Below are positions 49,631 to 57,403 of a stretch of DNA of 64,000 nucleotides, piece by piece. This DNA is from an uncultured Eubacteriales bacterium (lineage in GTDB: Bacteria > Bacillota > Clostridia > Oscillospirales > Acutalibacteraceae), in assembly GCA_934477125.1 (NCBI GenBank), contig CAKSOL010000006.1, positions 62,001 through 126,000 of the forward strand. Reading direction: 5' to 3'. The position numbers were made by a program, and so were the translations under genes. How positions within the stretch are numbered: position 1 is the stretch's first letter; the number at the start of each line of letters is the position of its first letter. The notes beneath the pieces were generated by a model. It was given only the letters and a program-made list of their open reading frames with translations, made no database searches and was not told where the DNA came from.

Positions 49631-50581
49631 ATGATAGAAATTGAAAAGCCCAGAATTGATACTAAGGAGCTTACTGCTGACGGCCGTTACGGCAAGTTTG
49701 TGATGACTCCCCTTGAGCGCGGTTATGCGATAACGCTCGGCAACAGTATGAGGAGAGTATTGCTTTCAATACTTCCGGGCGTTGCTGTCACAAACGTTAA
49801 GATTGACGGTGCGGTACACGAGTTTTCAACTCTCCCCGGCGTTAAGGAGGATGTTACCGAGATAATCCTCAATCTTAAAGGTCTGATAGCTAAGCTGCAT
49901 TCTGATTCTGCCAAAAAGATATATATTGAGGCGGAGGGACCCTGCGAGGTCACGGCTGCGTCTATTAAGGCGGATTCCGAGGTAGAAATCCTCAATCCCG
50001 AGCTGCATATTGCAACGTTGGATGAAGGCGGCAAGCTTAACATTGAGATGACGTTGGATAAGGGACGCGGCTATGTTTCTGCCGAGCAGAATAAGCCCAA
50101 TCCCGCAGTTATCGGAGTTATTCCGGTAGACTCTATTTACACGCCCGTTCAGAAGGTCAACTTCACAGCCGGCAACACCCGTTCGGGAAAGGTTCTCGAT
50201 AAGGGCGAGCTGACGCTGGAGGTCTGGACCGATGGTTCTATGCGTGCAAATGAAGCGGTTTCGCTTTCGGCAAAGATTTTGATTGAGCATTTTGAGCTTT
50301 TCCTTGATCTTACTGAGGGCGTCAGCGAAAGCGAAAGCATTATGGCGGAAAAGAGCGATACAACGAAGGAAAAGGTTCTCGACCTTACTATCGATGAGCT
50401 TGACCTTTCGGTTCGCAGCTTTAACTGCCTGAAACGAGCAGGTATCAATACTGTTGAGGATCTCATCAACAAGTCCGAAGAGGATATGATGAAGGTAAGG
50501 AATCTCGGCCGTAAGTCACTTGAGGAAGTTATAGCCAAGCTCAATTCCTTTGGCTTCACCCTCAAAAAAGAAAGCGACTGA
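49631..50581 (+). CDS. rpoA: DNA-directed RNA polymerase alpha subunit
   Basis: Alpha dimerises to nucleate RNA polymerase assembly, and its C-terminal domain contacts UP elements and activators. The 316 residues show the N-terminal domain with P-L-E-R-G-Y-A-I-T-L-G-N-S-M-R-R near residue 27 and the C-terminal helix-hairpin-helix domain with L-D-L-S-V-R-S-F-N-C-L-K-R-A-G-I near 257. The ribosome binding site (GGAGAAATGGAGC region) is moderate. It follows the rpsD-rpoA hairpin. Confidence 0.98.
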   Translation: MIEIEKPRIDTKELTADGRYGKFVMTPLERGYAITLGNSMRRVLLSILPGVAVTNVKIDGAVHEFSTLPGVKEDVTEIILNLKGLIAKLHSDSAKKIYIEAEGPCEVTAASIKADSEVEILNPELHIATLDEGGKLNIEMTLDKGRGYVSAEQNKPNPAVIGVIPVDSIYTPVQKVNFTAGNTRSGKVLDKGELTLEVWTDGSMRANEAVSLSAKILIEHFELFLDLTEGVSESESIMAEKSDTTKEKVLDLTIDELDLSVRSFNCLKRAGINTVEDLINKSEEDMMKVRNLGRKSLEEVIAKLNSFGFTLKKESD

Positions 50582-50608
50582 GTAGAAAAGAAAAAGGAGT
50601 GAATATAA

Positions 50609-50950
50609 ATGCCAGGTACCCGTAAGCTCGGAAGAACGAGCGATCACAGAATCGCAATGCTGCGCGCAATGGTCACCTATCTGCTGGAAAACGGCAAAAT
50701 AGAAACGACCGTTACCCGCGCAAAAGAGGTTCGTTCTATGACCGAGAAGTATATTACACTCGCTAAGGATAATTCCTTGAGCAGCAAGCGTCAGGCTTTG
50801 GCATTCATTACTAAGGAGAACGTTGTAGCAAAGCTTTATAACGAAATCGCTCCTAAGTATGCTGAGGTGAACGGCGGCTATTGCCGGATAACAAAAACCG
50901 GTCCGCGCCGCGGAGACGCTGCCGAGATGGCAATAATCGAATTGGTATAA
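50609..50950 (+). CDS. rplQ: 50S ribosomal protein L17
   Basis: L17 (bL17) is near the tunnel exit. The 113 residues begin P-G-T-R-K-L-G-R-T-S-D-H-R and include T-V-T-R-A-K-E-V-R near residue 38 and K-T-G-P-R-R-G-D-A-A-E-M-A at the end. An AAGGAGTG site precedes the ATG. It ends the cluster; a very strong terminator follows. The ecfA-ecfT and truA genes often found next are absent. Confidence 0.98.
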   Translation: MPGTRKLGRTSDHRIAMLRAMVTYLLENGKIETTVTRAKEVRSMTEKYITLAKDNSLSSKRQALAFITKENVVAKLYNEIAPKYAEVNGGYCRITKTGPRRGDAAEMAIIELV

Positions 50951-51001
50951 ATTCGGTAGCAGCTCGGAACGCGAATTTAAATTCCGTTCCGGCAGCCTTA
51001 G

Positions 51002-51045
51002 ACAAGGGACGGTTCTGCGTCGTTTGACGCAGAACCGTCCCTTGT
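51002..51045. terminator. 20-bp perfect terminator palindrome after rplQ
   Basis: A perfect 20-bp stem (51002-51021 with 51026-51045) with a GTTT loop is followed by TTT. It terminates the ribosomal cluster and, in reverse, the GDPD gene. The stem core GGGACGGTTCTG resembles a dispersed repeat I associate with many Firmicute genomes. Confidence 0.88.
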
Positions 51046-51067
51046 TTTATCTTGCCTGCTCCGCTTT

Positions 51068-51799
51068 TCAGCTTTCAGGCTCCAAAATATTCGTTGTTAT
51101 ATAATCAACACCCATTTTAATAAGCTTTTTTGCGGTGGAGGGTCGATCAACCGTCCAGCAGTTGACGAGTATTCCCAGCGAATGACACTTTTCAACCAAC
51201 TCCCGATTTACGGCGGAATATTTTATATCAAGATTCATTCTGTGCAGCTTGAGCCGCAGCAGCAGCCCGAAATTTACCTTTTTAACCAAATACTGCACCG
51301 GCTGTTTGGGATAATGCAGCCGAACCAGGAATAAATTCTCAAATTCAAACGAAATAAATATGCAGTGCTCAATATATCCGAGCTGCTCAAGCTGTAAGCA
51401 TAAATTGCGTATGTCACGGTGCTTAAACCGGTCTTTCAGCTCAATAACGGCGGTTTTTCCGGAACGCTTGCATATTTCAATATAGTCCCTGAGCCGCGGG
51501 ATGGAAGCCTCGTCCGCCGCCCCCGAAACCGGCTCTAACCTTACTTTTGAAAGCTGTTCAAGGGTTGAGTCCGAAACGGTCAGATTTTTGTCTCCTACGC
51601 GGCGGGTTGTTCCGTCGTGCAGAGTAACGAATTCGCCGTCGGCGGTAAGCCGGACGTCGGTCTCAATTCCGAAATAATTCCGCCCGGCTGCCGCTTTGAA
51701 CGCAGCCGCCGAGTTTTCGGTATAAAAGCCGCTAAGTCCTCTATGGGCAATGAATTTTGTGCTCCCGGTATTTTGGATTTTCATCGTTTGGTTTGCCAT
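51068..51799 (-). CDS. glycerophosphodiester phosphodiesterase
   Basis: The enzyme hydrolyses glycerophosphodiesters to glycerol-3-phosphate and an alcohol. The 243-residue TIM barrel shows the catalytic His in A-H-R-G near residue 20, the metal ligands E-T-D-V in G-I-E-T-D-V-R-L-T, the second His in L-H-D-G-T, and a conserved E-L-K segment. No signal peptide is present, so it is cytoplasmic. An AGGAGC site precedes ATG 51799. It is downstream of the terminator at 51824-51861 and may have its own unseen promoter or rely on read-through. Confidence 0.93.
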   Translation of the reverse strand: MANQTMKIQNTGSTKFIAHRGLSGFYTENSAAAFKAAAGRNYFGIETDVRLTADGEFVTLHDGTTRRVGDKNLTVSDSTLEQLSKVRLEPVSGAADEASIPRLRDYIEICKRSGKTAVIELKDRFKHRDIRNLCLQLEQLGYIEHCIFISFEFENLFLVRLHYPKQPVQYLVKKVNFGLLLRLKLHRMNLDIKYSAVNRELVEKCHSLGILVNCWTVDRPSTAKKLIKMGVDYITTNILEPES

Positions 51800-51823
51800 A
51801 TAAATTTGCTCCTATGAGATAAA

Positions 51824-51861
51824 ATACCGCATAAAAGCAGGAAAATGCTTTTATGCGGTAT
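51824..51861. terminator. terminator after the 94-residue unknown gene
   Basis: A perfect 16-bp stem (51824-51839 with 51846-51861) with a six-base loop. On the minus strand it is followed by TTTATC, and on the plus strand by GTTTTTC. It begins five bases past the stop of the minus-strand gene at 51867. Confidence 0.85.
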
Positions 51862-51866
51862 GTTTT

Positions 51867-52151
51867 TCAATTCTTCAAAGCCCTGTCGAGCCAGATAAAG
51901 CCTATATCCAGCGCGTCGAACATAGAACCCTTTTCGGTTTCCTTGGAAATCCGCTCCTTGAGAGGCAGCTCAACGTTGCTGTCCAGCAGCTGAACCGAAA
52001 CCTTATCGGCAAGCTCTAAATCGCCCGCCTTAGTCTGAGAAAGGATTTCAAAGCGAACGATATATTTTTCGGTCATATCGCCGTAATAAATCTCGTTGCC
52101 CTTGCGGACAAGCGGCTTGCCCTTATAGGTTAAAAATTTGCTTTCTGCCAT
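51867..52151 (-). CDS. conserved 94-residue protein of unknown function
   Basis: A small soluble protein without membrane helices or Cys pairs. It has an N-terminal L-T-Y-K-G-K-P-L-V-R-K-G-N-E-I-Y-Y-G-D segment, a central beta-rich V-R-F-E-I-L stretch, and a C-terminal helix ending D-I-G-F-I-W-L-D-R-A-L. I recognise the pattern from hypothetical proteins of Clostridia but know no function. It follows the 87-residue gene by 17 bases in a two-gene operon closed by a strong terminator. Confidence 0.7.
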   Translation of the reverse strand: MAESKFLTYKGKPLVRKGNEIYYGDMTEKYIVRFEILSQTKAGDLELADKVSVQLLDSNVELPLKERISKETEKGSMFDALDIGFIWLDRALKN

Positions 52152-52168
52152 TTATAAAAAACTCCCGA

Positions 52169-52432
52169 TTACTTTTTTTCCGGCATCTCGCCGTAAAGAT
52201 TATAGCGGAAAAGCGCCGTTTCATCCTCCGGATTGGTGCAGCGGACGGTAGCCTCTCCGACCTCGCTGTGTTTCAGAATGGTAGCCAGTCCTATCATCTG
52301 GCAAAGACGCGATTTCAGATTGAGAACGTCGCCGTCCTCCGTTTCAAGATAAACGTCACCCTTGCAGTTGTCTATTGCTTTTATAAAATCCTCAAAATCA
52401 ATGTTATGCAGCTGAATTTTATGCGAATCCAT
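52169..52432 (-). CDS. conserved 87-residue protein of unknown function
   Basis: An acidic soluble protein starting with D-S-H-K-I-Q-L-H-N and containing D-V-Y-L-E-T-E-D-G-D-V-L-N-L-K-S, a small beta-hairpin-like motif, and a helix rich in Leu and Ile. ATG 52432 is chosen because GGAGGA lies eight bases upstream; the frame open to 52516 runs through the promoter. It is the first gene of a two-gene operon driven by a near-consensus promoter. I see no domain that suggests a function. Confidence 0.7.
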   Translation of the reverse strand: MDSHKIQLHNIDFEDFIKAIDNCKGDVYLETEDGDVLNLKSRLCQMIGLATILKHSEVGEATVRCTNPEDETALFRYNLYGEMPEKK

Positions 52433-52483
52433 TAAATTATTCCTCCATTCAGGTATCATACGGCATATTACCACCGTATTATT

Positions 52484-52512
52484 AGTATAATCTAAACGCC
52501 GTGATATGTCAA
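52484..52512 (-). promoter_or_regulatory. promoter of the two small unknown genes
   Basis: On the minus strand TTGACA (plus 52507-52512) and TATACT (52484-52489) are 17 bases apart. Transcription would start near 52477. It is divergent from the glyQS promoter, the two -35 boxes being 27 bases apart. Confidence 0.85.
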
Positions 52513-52539
52513 GCATTCTTAACTATTCATTACAAAGTA

Positions 52540-52568
52540 TTGACAATTCTTTGAATTTTATTTATAAT
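52540..52568 (+). promoter_or_regulatory. consensus promoter of the glycyl-tRNA synthetase gene
   Basis: Perfect TTGACA (52540-52545) and TATAAT (52563-52568) are separated by 17 bases. Initiation near 52575 leaves only about 31 bases before the ATG, too short for a T-box leader. Confidence 0.92.
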
Positions 52569-52605
52569 GTAATTCGTAGAAATTTGACCTCGGAGGAAGA
52601 GAATA

Positions 52606-53997
52606 ATGGAAAACAGCAAAAAAACGATGGACGCAATCATCGCTCTTGCTAAGGGACGCGGCTTTGTTTATCCCGGCAGCGAGATATACGGCGGCTTGGC
52701 AAACTCCTGGGATTACGGCCCGCTCGGCGTTGAGCTTAAAAATAATATAAAACGCGCATGGTGGAAGAAATTCGTTCAGGAAAGTCCTTATAACGTCGGA
52801 CTTGACAGCGCTATTCTTATGAACCCGGAAACATGGGTTGCCTCCGGTCATCTGGGCGGCTTTTCCGATCCGCTTATGGACTGCCGGCAGTGCAAAACCC
52901 GCCACCGCGCCGATAAGCTTATAGAGGATTATGTTGCCGAAAACGGACTTTCGGACAATCCCGCCGCTATGAGCGACGCGGAAATGACCGATTACATCCG
53001 CGAACATAAAATTGCCTGCCCGAACTGCGGGTCTCATGATTTTACCGATATCCGCAAATTCAACCTTATGTTTAAAACCTTCCAGGGCGTTACCGAGGAC
53101 TCAAGCTCAACCCTTTATCTGCGCCCGGAAACCGCGCAGGGAATTTTCGTAAACTTCAATAATATTCAGCGCACAACGCGCAAAAAGGTGCCGTTCGGCG
53201 TAGGTCAGATAGGAAAATCGTTCCGCAACGAGATAACTCCCGGAAACTTCATATTCCGTATCCGCGAGTTTGAGCAGATGGAGCTTGAATTCTTCTGCAA
53301 GCCGGGAACCGACCTTGAATGGTTCAATTACTGGCGTACCTATTGCCATAACTGGCTGCTTAAGCTTGGACTGCGCGATGAAAACCTGCGTCTGCGCGAC
53401 CATGATAAGGATGAGCTTTGCTTCTATTCAAAGGCAACGACCGACTTCGAGTTCCTTTTCCCGTTCGGCTGGGGCGAGCTTTGGGGCGTTGCCGACAGAA
53501 CCGATTATGACCTTACCCAGCATATGGAGCATTCCGGAAAGCCGCTTGAGTATTTCGACCCGGAGACAAACGAAAAGTATGTCCCTTATGTTATAGAGCC
53601 CTCGCTCGGCGCCGACCGCGTTACTCTTGCGTTCCTTTGCGACGCATACGACGAGGAGACCGACGAAAAGGGAGACACACGCACGGTTCTCAGACTTCAT
53701 CCGGCTCTCGCGCCCTTTAAGGCTGCCGTTCTTCCGCTTTCCAAAAAGCTTTCGGAAAAGGCAATAGAAATTAAAAATAACCTCAGCACCGACTTTATGG
53801 TGGATTTCGATGAAGCCGGCTCAATAGGCAAGCGTTACCGCCGTCAGGACGAAATCGGAACGCCGGTTTGCATCACCTACGATTTCGACTCCGAAAACGA
53901 CGGCTGCGTTACCGTCCGCGACCGCGACACGATGCAGCAGCAGCGTATTCCGATTTCCTCGCTGCACGATTATATTTCAGAAAAAATCCGTTTCTAA
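52606..53997 (+). CDS. glyS: glycyl-tRNA synthetase, dimeric class II type
   Basis: The enzyme charges tRNA-Gly. The 463-residue single-chain form (GlyQS, archaeal/eukaryal-like alpha2 type) is usual in many Firmicutes. It shows G-F-V-Y-P-G-S-E-I-Y-G-G near the N-terminus, class II motif 2 F-R-N-E-I-T-P near residue 208, motif 3 G-A-D-R-V-T-L-A near 335, and a C-terminal anticodon-binding domain with G-x-I-G-K-R-Y-R-R-Q-D-E-I-G-T-P. A CGGAGGAAG site precedes the ATG. The predicted transcript has almost no leader, so T-box control is not expected here. Confidence 0.97.
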   Translation: MENSKKTMDAIIALAKGRGFVYPGSEIYGGLANSWDYGPLGVELKNNIKRAWWKKFVQESPYNVGLDSAILMNPETWVASGHLGGFSDPLMDCRQCKTRHRADKLIEDYVAENGLSDNPAAMSDAEMTDYIREHKIACPNCGSHDFTDIRKFNLMFKTFQGVTEDSSSTLYLRPETAQGIFVNFNNIQRTTRKKVPFGVGQIGKSFRNEITPGNFIFRIREFEQMELEFFCKPGTDLEWFNYWRTYCHNWLLKLGLRDENLRLRDHDKDELCFYSKATTDFEFLFPFGWGELWGVADRTDYDLTQHMEHSGKPLEYFDPETNEKYVPYVIEPSLGADRVTLAFLCDAYDEETDEKGDTRTVLRLHPALAPFKAAVLPLSKKLSEKAIEIKNNLSTDFMVDFDEAGSIGKRYRRQDEIGTPVCITYDFDSENDGCVTVRDRDTMQQQRIPISSLHDYISEKIRF

Positions 53998-54155
53998 TAC
54001 GGAAATCAAAGCGGTTCCTGCCCGGTAAGTCAGGGAAAGCCGTGCCAAAACGGTTCTGTCTTTGCATTTTACTGCCGGGTGTAATGCAATCCCAAAAACC
54101 GATAAACACCGATTTTTGCTTTTGCTGCGGAAATACGCAGCGCTGGAGGTTATTT

Positions 54156-55937
54156 ATGAACACATCGTCACCGGTTTCGGTTCAGCTGCTTTCTATGGTC
54201 GCCATGCTTTTCGGAGGACTTGCGTTTTTCCTTTACGGAATGAGCGCGATGTCCGACGGACTTGAGAAGATGGCAGGAGGAGGGCTTGAACGCACGCTCC
54301 GCAAGGTCACCAAAAACCAGTTTTTAGGCTTTGCCCTCGGAGCGGGAATTACCGTAGCCATTCAGTCCTCGTCGGCTATGACCGTTATGCTGGTGGGTCT
54401 TGTCAATTCCGGAATAGTCGCCTTTGCCGACTCATTCGGGATTATAATGGGCTCAAACGTCGGAACGACCCTTACCGCCTGGATGCTCAGCCTTGCCGGG
54501 ATTGACGGCGATAACTTCTTTTTAACCCTTTTGCAGCCGATGACCTTTGCGCCTATTCTGGCATTCGTCGGAATAGTTATGCGGATGCTTTCAAAAAAGG
54601 ATAAGCAGAAGCATATCGGAATGATTTTAATAGGCTTTGCCGTTCTTATGAGCGGTATGGATATGATGAGCGCGTCGATGAAATCGGTTCAGGAAATGAA
54701 GGGCTTCCAAAGCCTGCTTACTTCGTTTGATATTCCGATTGTCGCGCTGCTGATATCTGTTGTTTTTACCGGAATAATTCAGTCCTCGGCAGCAACCGTC
54801 GGTATTGTTCAGGCGCTTGCGATAACCGGTGCAATATCATATAAAATGGCAATTCCGCTGGTTCTCGGAGCGAATATCGGCACCTGCGTTACCGCTCTGA
54901 TATCAAGCTTCGGAACAAATAAAAACGCAAAGCGCGTCGTCGCTATGCATATTTATGTCAACGTTATCGGCTCGGTGCTTTGTATGATAGCGCTCTATGC
55001 CGTTGATATTTTCAATCCTTCTCTTATTACCGCGCCGATATCTATGGTCGGAGTGGCTCTTGTTCATACGGTATTCAATGCCGTTAATACGGTTATTCTC
55101 ATACCGTTCCGCAAGCTGCTCATAAAGCTCTGCGAATTAACCGTGCGTTCAGGCAAGGTTAAAGAGCATACCGTTTTTCTGGACGAGCGTTTGTTCAATA
55201 ACGTTCCTCTCGCAATTTCGGAATGCCGCAGGCTTACGGTTGAAATGGCGGACTATGCCCGAACTGCCATGCGCGCTGCCATAGAGCTCATCGGGAATTA
55301 TAACGACTCAAAGGCTCAGACGGTTGAGGAGCTGGAGGGAATAACCGATAAATATGAGGACAAGCTCGGAACGTATCTTGTCCGCCTTTCAAATAACTCG
55401 CTTACCGAGGACGAGTCTCACGGTATCGCCCGCCTGCTTCACAGCATAGGCGATTTCGAACGCATAGGAGATCACGCCCTGAATATAAGGGACCTCGCCG
55501 TTGAAATTCATCAGAAAAAAATAATCTTTTCCAAAAATGCAGCCGCCGAATTAAAGGTTCTGACCGACGCTGTCCGCGAAATACTCGACCTTTCGGTTGA
55601 CTCGTTCATCAACGACGACCCTGTTACCGCAAAGCACGTTGAGCCGCTTGAGCAGATTATAGACAAGCTGCGCGATGAGCTTAAAAACCGCCACGTTGAG
55701 CGTTTGCAGAACGGCGAATGTACTATACAGGTCGGCTTTGTGTTTTCGGATTTGCTCACCAACTATGAGCGCGTTGCCGACCATTGCTCGAATATCGCGG
55801 TATACACCATTCAGCTCCATTCCACTAAGCTTGACGCGCATAAGTATCTGAGAAAGGTTACCGCCCATCCGAGCGAGAATTTTACGAACGATTACAACGC
55901 CTACGCTTCAAAATACAGCTTGGCCGAGGCGGAATAA
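54156..55937 (+). CDS. Na+/phosphate cotransporter fused to PhoU domain
   Basis: A 593-residue membrane protein. The N-terminal two-thirds contains two Na/Pi-cotransporter repeats with the Q-S-S-S-A motifs (I-Q-S-S-S-A-M-T and I-Q-S-S-A-A-T-V) and about eight membrane helices. The C-terminal ~220 residues form a PhoU-like helical bundle. Together this is the NptA/PhoU fusion family, thought to import phosphate and sense it. ATG 54156 follows TGGAGGT (54144-54150); the frame open further upstream overlaps glyS and is not used. The 158-base gap before it holds small hairpins, including GCTGCG/CGCAGC at 54124-54129/54136-54141 right before the ribosome binding site. Confidence 0.92.
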   Translation: MNTSSPVSVQLLSMVAMLFGGLAFFLYGMSAMSDGLEKMAGGGLERTLRKVTKNQFLGFALGAGITVAIQSSSAMTVMLVGLVNSGIVAFADSFGIIMGSNVGTTLTAWMLSLAGIDGDNFFLTLLQPMTFAPILAFVGIVMRMLSKKDKQKHIGMILIGFAVLMSGMDMMSASMKSVQEMKGFQSLLTSFDIPIVALLISVVFTGIIQSSAATVGIVQALAITGAISYKMAIPLVLGANIGTCVTALISSFGTNKNAKRVVAMHIYVNVIGSVLCMIALYAVDIFNPSLITAPISMVGVALVHTVFNAVNTVILIPFRKLLIKLCELTVRSGKVKEHTVFLDERLFNNVPLAISECRRLTVEMADYARTAMRAAIELIGNYNDSKAQTVEELEGITDKYEDKLGTYLVRLSNNSLTEDESHGIARLLHSIGDFERIGDHALNIRDLAVEIHQKKIIFSKNAAAELKVLTDAVREILDLSVDSFINDDPVTAKHVEPLEQIIDKLRDELKNRHVERLQNGECTIQVGFVFSDLLTNYERVADHCSNIAVYTIQLHSTKLDAHKYLRKVTAHPSENFTNDYNAYASKYSLAEAE

Positions 55938-55940
55938 AAA

Positions 55941-56438
55941 TCAGTATTCGATACCTCGCCTTGCGGCAATTCCCTTATCGAACGGATGGCGGACGGCTTT
56001 TATCTCGGAAATATAATCTGCGGCGGCCGAAAGCTCCTCAGGGGCGTTTCTGCCGGTAAGTATCAGCTCGGCGCCGCAGTTTATCAGCGGCTTTATGCAG
56101 TCATAGGTTATAAGTCCGAGACTCAGAGCGCCGAGGGCTTCATCCAGAACTATCATATCGAAATCGCCTGTGCTGTTCAGGATATCAGCCGCAAAATCGC
56201 GGTATGAGTCTGAAAGCCGGCGGCGAACCTCTGCTGTTATCGGCTCGAACAGTCTGAATTTTTCTTCGGGAAACCGACAGACTGCTCCGAGCCTTTTTAA
56301 TTGGCTGATTTCCGAGGAATCGCCGTTTTTAAGGAACTGAACGAACAGAACCCTCATTCCGGCGCCCAGCGCGCGGACAGCCGCCCCGACGGCGGCGGTT
56401 GTTTTTCCTTTTCCGTCTCCGCAGTAAATCTGAAGCAT
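55941..56438 (-). CDS. cob(I)alamin adenosyltransferase, CobA/BtuR type
   Basis: The enzyme transfers adenosyl from ATP to cob(I)alamin or corrinoid intermediates. The 165 residues begin with the P-loop G-D-G-K-G-K-T-T (about residues 7-14), and show V-Q-F-L-K near residue 33, Walker-B-like M-I-V-L-D-E near 95 and L-T-G-R-N-A-P. The family's N-terminal extension is missing, giving a short form. It converges on the Na/Pi gene and is divergent from the SDR gene by about 27 bases. No cobalamin riboswitch is visible. Confidence 0.9.
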   Translation of the reverse strand: MLQIYCGDGKGKTTAAVGAAVRALGAGMRVLFVQFLKNGDSSEISQLKRLGAVCRFPEEKFRLFEPITAEVRRRLSDSYRDFAADILNSTGDFDMIVLDEALGALSLGLITYDCIKPLINCGAELILTGRNAPEELSAAADYISEIKAVRHPFDKGIAARRGIEY

Positions 56439-56465
56439 ATCAACATCTCCTGTGTGGTGATTTTT

Positions 56466-57338
56466 ATGACAATAAAACGATGGCTCAGCCGGAATACCTC
56501 CGGACTTGCCGGAAAGCGCGTTGCCGTAACCGGGGCAACGGGCGGTCTCGGAAGACAGCTCTGCAATTATCTCGCCGCTCTCGGCGCAGAGCTGATTTTG
56601 CTCGACAGAAATGCCGGAAAATCCGCTCTGTTACAGTCGGAGCTTAAAAGAAAATACCCCGGAATAATCCTTAGCCGGATACCTCTGGAGCTTGAAAATA
56701 CCGGCTCTGTATCCGCCGCCGCAGAGCAGCTTGAGGCTTTATCGCCGGATATCCTGATACTCAACGCCGGGGCATACAGTATTCCCCGCAGGAAATGCGA
56801 AACCGGCTTTGACAATGTTTTTCAGATAAATTTCGCGTCGCATTACTGCTTAGTCCGCAGACTTCTGCCCGTTCTCAGAAGGAACAGGGCGAGGGTTGTG
56901 GCTGTGGGGAGCATTGCGCACAGATATTCCGCAACCGACCCGCGCGACCCCGATTTTTCCTCGCGTCGCAGCTCTGCTTTGGTCTACGGCAATTCAAAGC
57001 GCAGGCTGATGTTTGCCCTGGAGGAGCTGTTTCTTAATGAAAACGAGGCGTCGCTCTCGATTGTTCACCCCGGAATTACGTTTACCGATATAACCGCGCA
57101 TTATCCGCCCTGGCTTTTTGCAATAATAAAATACCCGATGAAAATAATCTTTATGCCGCCGGGTCGGGCGGCGCTCTGCCTGCTTAAAGGGGTCTTTGAG
57201 CCGTGCCGCGGCTGCGAATGGATAGGTCCCCGGTTCTTTGATATCTGGGGACTTCCCGCAAAGCGCAAACTTCGCAGCTGCTCCGAAACGGAAAGGCGCG
57301 AAATTGCCGCTCAGGCTGAGAGCCTGCCGCCGATTTAA
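56466..57338 (+). CDS. short-chain dehydrogenase/reductase
   Basis: A 290-residue NAD(P)-dependent oxidoreductase. The Rossmann glycine motif T-G-A-T-G-G-L-G is near residue 22, the N-A-G motif near 100, the catalytic Ser in V-G-S-I-A near 147, and Tyr-x-x-x-Lys in Y-G-N-S-K near 179. The C-terminal part is hydrophobic and resembles retinol-dehydrogenase-like SDRs, so it may be membrane-associated. ATG 56466 gives a normal start; the frame open from 56301 runs over the divergent adenosyltransferase. The substrate is unknown. The stop shares bases with the following frame. Confidence 0.85.
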   Translation: MTIKRWLSRNTSGLAGKRVAVTGATGGLGRQLCNYLAALGAELILLDRNAGKSALLQSELKRKYPGIILSRIPLELENTGSVSAAAEQLEALSPDILILNAGAYSIPRRKCETGFDNVFQINFASHYCLVRRLLPVLRRNRARVVAVGSIAHRYSATDPRDPDFSSRRSSALVYGNSKRRLMFALEELFLNENEASLSIVHPGITFTDITAHYPPWLFAIIKYPMKIIFMPPGRAALCLLKGVFEPCRGCEWIGPRFFDIWGLPAKRKLRSCSETERREIAAQAESLPPI

Positions 57339-57403
57339 TGATACCCCCAAACATAGAATTCGTCAATACCTTTGCTAAAACAATTCTTAACGGAGCTGAT
57401 ATT

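Noticed and set aside
54015..54060. A stretch reminiscent of a cobalamin riboswitch B12 box before the Na/Pi gene
   Set aside because: The match (AGTCAGGGAAAGCCGTGCC) has extra bases and the other conserved elements do not fit in the short gap after glyQS.
53868..54155. Upstream extension of the Na/Pi-PhoU frame
   Set aside because: It overlaps the glyQS C-terminus in another frame; a strong ribosome binding site marks ATG 54156.
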